A stretch of DNA of 11,567 nucleotides, taken from the NCBI GenBank assembly GCA_040384625.1, contig JAZKIW010000054.1, forward strand, positions 1-11,567, written 5' to 3'. This stretch comes from CADEEN01 sp040384625. GTDB taxonomy: Bacteria; Pseudomonadota; Gammaproteobacteria; Burkholderiales; Burkholderiaceae_C. Positions 6,818 through 11,567 of the stretch are shown one piece after another. The notes below the pieces were generated by a model. The model worked only from the letters and a program-made list of their open reading frames with translations. It was not told the DNA's origin and made no database searches. Position 1 is the stretch's first letter. Each line of letters starts with the position of its first letter. Made by a program: the position numbers and the translations under genes.

Positions 6818-7578
6818 GCGGCGCTTTGCTGGCGCCGCCCATCACCGCGGCGCAGGCGGTCGACAACACGCTGCGCGAGCGCGGCCATGCGGTGCTCGAT
6901 GCGGCTGGCTTGCGGACATCTCTCGGTGCCGTGCCCCAGGCACTCGAGGCCTGGCCGTCCTACTGGGATCGCTTGCCGCCCGACGCCCACCTGCGCGACG
7001 GTGGGGGCTACCGCCAGCGCCGCCACGGCTCCTTCGTCGTCGAGGGCGATGCCGTGCGCGCCGTGCCGCACCGCGCTCATTGGCAACCGGTGGAGTACAA
7101 CGCCTTGCACGGCGGTATCGAGCGCTGGTTCGAGCCACTCGAACCCGGCATGACCGTTGAGCCGCAGTGGCCGCGCCTGCTGTGCTGGCTGGCGGCGCGC
7201 GCGTCGGCCCTGCGTGGTGCCCAACCCTGGTACGTCGAAGCGCATCCGTTCCGCATCGACACCGCCGGTGAGGGCGGGATCGGCCGTCCGACGCCCGAGG
7301 GGGCGCACCGCGACGGTGTCGACTTGGTGGCGGTGCTGTTGGTTGCCCGCGTGGGCGTGAAGGGCGGCGAGACGCGCATCTTCGATGCCGACGGCCCGGA
7401 CGGTCTGCGTTTCACGATGAGCCAAGCCTGGACCACCATTCTGCTCGACGATGCGCGCGTGATCCATGAGACCACCCCGATCCAGGCCCTCGACGCCACG
7501 CGCCGCGGCCACCGCGACACCCTGGTCGTGACGCTGCGCGCGCACGGATTTCAAGGTCCAAGCGAGCGCAGTTCATGA
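6814..7578 (+). CDS. 2-oxoglutarate/Fe(II) dioxygenase (PF10014 type)
   Basis: A 254-residue non-heme iron oxygenase resembling the PF10014 (former DUF2257) family. That family includes the amino-acid hydroxylase IDO of Bacillus, which acts on L-isoleucine and also oxidises methionine. The iron triad is H165 and D167 in TPEGAHRDGVD (160-170) and H218 in DDARVIHETTPI (212-223). R234 in GHRDTLVVTLR (232-242) is placed to bind 2-oxoglutarate. EYNALHGGIERWFEPLE (94-110) and AHPFRID (143-149) are also typical. The start is GTG at 6814, overlapping the methionine-synthase stop (GTGA) and lacking a clear Shine-Dalgarno, so translation is probably coupled. Its own TGA overlaps the next ATG. The substrate is unknown; methionine, homocysteine or a methyl donor is suggested only by context. 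Confidence 0.82.
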   Translation: MSGALLAPPITAAQAVDNTLRERGHAVLDAAGLRTSLGAVPQALEAWPSYWDRLPPDAHLRDGGGYRQRRHGSFVVEGDAVRAVPHRAHWQPVEYNALHGGIERWFEPLEPGMTVEPQWPRLLCWLAARASALRGAQPWYVEAHPFRIDTAGEGGIGRPTPEGAHRDGVDLVAVLLVARVGVKGGETRIFDADGPDGLRFTMSQAWTTILLDDARVIHETTPIQALDATRRGHRDTLVVTLRAHGFQGPSERSS

Positions 7579-8060
7579 CCCTCGACCCCAGCCTCGTTGC
7601 GCTGCGAGAGATCAGCGCGGAGACCGTGATACCGGTCATCAAGTTGTCGGTGGCCGACGACCAGAAGGGTTTTGTCGCCTCCAATGCGGTGTCGCTGGCG
7701 CAGGCGCTGTTCGCCCCGGAGGCCTGGTACCGGGCGATCCACGTCGCAGACGAGTTGTGCGGCTTCGTGATGCTCGAAGACGAGTCGCTGCGCAATCCGC
7801 CGCCGCCGAACCCGGCAGTGGGGGTCTGGCGCTTGATGATCGACGCTCGTTTCCAGGGGCGCGGCATCGGTCGGGCAGCCTTGCTACACGTCATCGCGCA
7901 TGTCCGTGCCAAGGGCCTGTTCAGGAGTCTGTCGCTGTCGTACGTCCCCGGACCCGGCTGCCCCGAACCCTTCTACCTCGGCCTGGGCTTCCGACATACC
8001 GGCCGGGTCGACGGCACCGAGGTGGTCCTCGAATTCCCGCTCACCGAGCTTCATCCATGA
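7575..8060 (+). CDS. GNAT family N-acetyltransferase
   Basis: A 161-residue acetyl-CoA-dependent N-acyltransferase. The acetyl-CoA pyrophosphate loop (motif A) is RFQGRGIGRAAL (92-103, Q/RxxGxG/A), preceded by the strand VGVWRLMID (82-90). The C-terminal motif B region includes EPFYLGLGFRHTGRV (131-145), a normal GNAT ending. The N-terminal half, with ADDQKGFVASNAVSLAQA (28-45) and PEAWYRAIH (48-56), resembles the spermine/spermidine acetyltransferase-like subgroup (BltD/PaiA), so a polyamine or other small amine is a reasonable substrate guess. Its ATG overlaps the dioxygenase stop by 4 bases (ATGA), and its own stop overlaps the next gene the same way. No separate promoter is visible. Family assignment is firm; substrate is not. 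Confidence 0.85.
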   Translation: MTLDPSLVALREISAETVIPVIKLSVADDQKGFVASNAVSLAQALFAPEAWYRAIHVADELCGFVMLEDESLRNPPPPNPAVGVWRLMIDARFQGRGIGRAALLHVIAHVRAKGLFRSLSLSYVPGPGCPEPFYLGLGFRHTGRVDGTEVVLEFPLTELHP

Positions 8061-8290
8061 AGACCTTCAGCATCGAACTGCAGCGCATCAAGGCCGCGTC
8101 GAACAGCCACGGCCTGATCCGGGCGCGCGTGGACGCGACGGTGCAGATCACGCCCGCTCGTGATGAGGACGACGGCAGTGCACCCAGCAGCACGTTGAGT
8201 TTCACGGTCGAGAACGCGCGCGTGCTGCTCCTGCTGTTGAAGGCGCAGCTGGCCGAGGTCGATGCGCGCAAGGCGCGCAGCCAGCGTTGA
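8057..8290 (+). CDS. Small protein of unknown function (77 aa)
   Basis: I do not recognise a named family. The protein begins MKTFSIELQRIKAASNSHGL (1-20) and continues with alternating polar/hydrophobic strands (LIRARVDATVQITPA, 20-34). It then has an acidic, Ser-rich linker (DEDDGSAPSS, 36-45) and a leucine-rich, charged helix (ENARVLLLLLKAQLAEVDAR, 52-71). It ends in basic residues (KARSQR). It has no signal peptide or membrane segment, so it is presumably cytoplasmic. Reality is supported by the 4-base ATGA overlap with the GNAT stop, matching the coupling used throughout this operon, and by a termination point directly before the convergent gene. It may be a small partner or stabiliser of an enzyme in the operon; that is speculation. 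Confidence 0.72.
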   Translation: MKTFSIELQRIKAASNSHGLIRARVDATVQITPARDEDDGSAPSSTLSFTVENARVLLLLLKAQLAEVDARKARSQR

Positions 8291-8299
8291 GGCCTCGTT

Positions 8300-8977
8300 C
8301 TAAGGCGACGGGAGCGGGTCGGCCCGCGGGAGGTGTTGGGGCGAGGTCAGGCCCATAGATACATAGATGCTGGTGACGGCCTCGATACCGACATCGGCGC
8401 GCGTGATCCAGTGCTCGGGCACGTAGAGCAGGCCGCCGCCAACGGGAACCGGGGCGGTCGGGATCAGCACCGCCAGGCAGCGCTGGCCGTTGACCAGCAC
8501 GGGCACGTCGCTGCCCAGCAGGGCCAGTGCGGCGCTGCTGCCGCTGGCGCTCGGGCCGCCGAAGTGGCACCAGACGGCGCTCATCGAATGCAGGCCATTG
8601 CCCTGGCCCTCGCGGTGCACGAACAACGCCACCATGCGGCGCAACAGGTCGTACACGTTGCGCACCAGGGGAATGCGGTTGACCAGGGCGTTGACGGCGA
8701 CGGCCAAGCCGCGTTGCAGGCGTGCCTCGACCAGCAGGCCCAGGCCGAAGATCGCGGTTGCGACGATGGCCACGCCCAGGGCGTAGCCAACCACCTCTGA
8801 GCCACCGACGCCCAGGCCGATCGAGACCATCAGTCGGCCCACGGCGCTCTCCGGGCCGAGCCAGCGGATCAGCACGTTCGCCGCCCAGACGAAGATCAGC
8901 AGTGTCGCGGCCAGCGGCAGGGCCGCCAGTGCCCCGGTGACGAAGATGCGCAACACGGTGCGGGCAGGGCGGTTCAT
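8300..8977 (-). CDS. DUF502 family inner-membrane protein
   Basis: A 225-residue protein of the DUF502 family (PF04367), whose function is not established. The family layout is visible. Two transmembrane helices lie at about residues 9-36 (FVTGALAALPLAATLLIFVW) and 62-83 (VVGYALGVAIVATAIFGLGL). The conserved juxtamembrane motif is IPLVRNVYDLLRRMV (102-116). A soluble C-terminal domain runs through PTAPVPVGGGLLYVPEHW (173-190), and IEAVTSIYVSMGL (198-210) matches the typical family end. The start at 8977 is preferred to one 34 codons earlier because the added residues are Arg-rich and unlike the family, whereas MNRPARTVLRIFVTG is typical. No strong Shine-Dalgarno is present. It converges with the 77-residue gene, leaving 9 bases between stops and no terminator. 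Confidence 0.87.
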   Translation of the reverse strand: MNRPARTVLRIFVTGALAALPLAATLLIFVWAANVLIRWLGPESAVGRLMVSIGLGVGGSEVVGYALGVAIVATAIFGLGLLVEARLQRGLAVAVNALVNRIPLVRNVYDLLRRMVALFVHREGQGNGLHSMSAVWCHFGGPSASGSSAALALLGSDVPVLVNGQRCLAVLIPTAPVPVGGGLLYVPEHWITRADVGIEAVTSIYVSMGLTSPQHLPRADPLPSP

Positions 8978-9006
8978 GGTGTGGAGTCGGCGTTGGGTCG
9001 ACGTCG

Positions 9007-9012
9007 ATGATA
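9007..9012 (-). promoter_or_regulatory. Possible -10 box for the DUF502 gene
   Basis: TATCAT on the minus strand lies about 30 bases before the DUF502 ATG and would give a short leader. No -35 box is recognisable. The remainder of the 182-base divergent gap (8978-9159) shows no ORF or hairpin I can support. Confidence 0.25.
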
Positions 9013-9159
9013 AGCAGCCGCTTCGACGCGCCGCCGGTCGGCGCCTGCGGCAGTTCGGCGCGCGCGCTCTGCAATTCATCGCAAGGCCCTCGCGCCGTGA
9101 GCAGCGAACACCGAAAGTCCTGCCATCGACAGACCGCAGCCCGACCCAGGAGTCTCGCC

Positions 9160-9435
9160 ATGAACACAGCCACCAGCCGCTTCACGATCAGCACCATCGC
9201 TGTCGCCTTTTGCGCGATCCTGGGCCTGTCGGCTGCCGAGACGGTACAGGCTCAGACCTCGGCGCCGACCGTGCAGCGCATCGAGATCGTCGGCAAGCGC
9301 ATCGCGCCGACTGTGCAACGCATCGAGATCATCGGCCAGCGCCAGACGCCCGCGGTGCAGCGCATCGAAATAGTCGGCCAGCGCCTGCGCAGCGAGCGCG
9401 TGGCGGTCGCGCCGCCGAAGGCCCCGGCGCTCTGA
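9160..9435 (+). CDS. Small secreted protein with three 14-residue tandem repeats
   Basis: A 91-residue protein with a Sec-type signal peptide: a hydrophobic core ISTIAVAFCAILGLSAA (10-26) and a probable cleavage after VQA (29-31). The mature part is little more than three consecutive 14-residue repeats, at 34-47, 48-61 and 62-75, each of the form xxP(T/A)VQRIEI(V/I)G(K/Q)R. A basic, proline-containing tail follows (SERVAVAPPKAPAL). The QRIEIVGKR unit resembles the segment just before or at the plug domain of TonB-dependent receptors (VQRVEITGSR-like), but no barrel follows. AGGAG eight to twelve bases before the ATG at 9160 fixes the start. The function is unknown. It stands alone between a divergent and a convergent gene, with 7 bases separating its stop from that of the ABC transporter gene. 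Confidence 0.78.
   Translation: MNTATSRFTISTIAVAFCAILGLSAAETVQAQTSAPTVQRIEIVGKRIAPTVQRIEIIGQRQTPAVQRIEIVGQRLRSERVAVAPPKAPAL
9259..9384 (+). repeat. Three tandem 42-bp coding repeats
   Basis: Units 9259-9300, 9301-9342 and 9343-9384 are exactly 42 bp and in frame. They share the core GTGCAGCGCATCGAGATCGT with a few silent or conservative changes (for example GTGCAACGC in unit 2 and GAAATAGTC in unit 3). The unit-to-unit differences show they are not freshly duplicated. Confidence 0.85.
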
Positions 9436-9442
9436 GCCGAGC

Positions 9443-11317
<1,875 letters not shown>

Positions 11318-11325
11318 GCCGGCGG

Positions 11326-11329
11326 CTCC
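11326..11329 (-). promoter_or_regulatory. RBS that decides the ABC transporter TTG start
   Basis: GGAG on the minus strand, followed by 9 bases and then TTG (11315-11317). The spacing is good for initiation. The region lacks any ATG that would keep the family N-terminus, so the site supports a TTG start. Confidence 0.6.
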
Positions 11330-11403
11330 AGACGTGCGTGAAGGAAAAGGGCGCAAGCCTAGCCGAATTGAGGGGCAAAAGCCGGCCTTCTCCTACAAGC
11401 GCC

Positions 11404-11562
11404 GCACGTGGGTGCAGGCACAATCTGCAGCACTGAGGCGACAAACCGACCGCACCATTGGGCGGAGTCCGGAACCCGTACCCGGCGCCACACACCGTCG
11501 CAGCTTGCTGCGCCCGGAAGCATCAAGGAGGGCCATCGCGAGATGGCCCTTTGCTTTTGTGC
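11404..11562 (+). ncRNA. Possible small RNA or leader RNA before a terminator
   Basis: This gene-free end of the window has no credible ORF on either strand; the 72-codon minus-strand frame that overlaps it has no family character. On the plus strand it shows paired segments. TCCGG (11468-11472) pairs with CCGGA (11514-11518) and encloses CGCAGC-TT-GCTGCG (11499-11512). Then comes an intrinsic terminator. CACAAT in GGCACAATCTGC near 11425 could be a -10. Nothing else explains the terminator from the left. It matches no RNA class I know (not SRP, tmRNA, RNase P or a common riboswitch). It may alternatively be an attenuated leader of a gene beyond the window. The start is approximate. Confidence 0.27.
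11529..11560 (+). terminator. Rho-independent terminator
   Basis: AGGGCCATC / GATGGCCCT forms a perfect 9-bp stem with a GCGA (GNRA) tetraloop, followed by TTGCTTTTGT. The T-rich side is on the plus strand; read on the minus strand the following bases (CCTTGATGC) are a poor T-run. No plus-strand gene ends upstream of it within 2 kb. Confidence 0.7.
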
Positions 11563-11567
11563 GCCTA

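Noticed and set aside
2021..8060. Polyamine acetylation cycle: HDAC-family hydrolase opposing the GNAT enzyme
   Set aside because: Substrates of both are unknown, the genes are in separate blocks more than 4 kb apart, and nothing in the sequence links them.
8202..9197. Minus-strand frame of 331 codons overlapping the DUF502 gene
   Set aside because: Pro/Arg/Gly-rich nonsense; the DUF502 frame has membrane helices and family motifs.
9259..9384. Regular 42-bp repeats as a CRISPR-like array
   Set aside because: There are no spacers; the units are contiguous, in frame, and encode repeated residues of a secreted protein.

Overview
The window is GC-rich chromosomal DNA, probably from a beta-proteobacterium of the order Burkholderiales, perhaps near the Leptothrix/Rubrivivax/Comamonadaceae group. 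This is an inference. It rests on the polyhydroxybutyrate phasin, the tauE-cysI type of assimilatory sulfite reductase locus, a DUF502 protein, tightly packed genes and strong GC bias at third codon positions. I see no mobile element, CRISPR array, rRNA or tRNA.

Layout. (1) 1-1129, minus strand: the start of a sulfite/nitrite reductase (cysI), cut by the window edge, translationally coupled to an upstream TauE/SafE permease. This is the head of a sulfur-assimilation operon. (2) 1130-2020: a monocistronic phasin gene on the minus strand with a hairpin terminator, a good sigma-70 promoter and two TGC/GCA-rich palindromes. (3) 2021-5736, plus strand: a histone-deacetylase-family (HDAC11-like) hydrolase, a PnbA-like nitroreductase, a GhrB-like 2-hydroxyacid dehydrogenase and a Tat-type exported alpha/beta hydrolase. 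The first three are closely spaced. (4) 5795-8290, plus strand: four genes joined by 4-base stop/start overlaps. They are a short folate-domain-less (MesD-like) methionine synthase, a 2-oxoglutarate/Fe(II) dioxygenase of the PF10014 type, a GNAT acetyltransferase and a 77-residue protein I do not recognise. (5) 8300-8977, minus strand: a DUF502 membrane protein. (6) 9160-9435, plus strand: a small secreted protein built of three exact 14-residue repeats. (7) 9443-11317, minus strand: a type-1-exporter ABC transporter starting at TTG. (8) 11318-11567: a gene-free end carrying a strong plus-strand terminator with no visible gene before it, possibly the end of a small RNA.

The most notable part is block 4. 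As I recall the literature, MesD core methionine synthases work without methyl-folate or cobalamin, but need oxygen and a DUF1852 partner. Here the MesD-like gene is instead coupled to a different oxygen-using enzyme, which suggests an alternative, undescribed oxygen-dependent methyl supply or methionine-modifying route.
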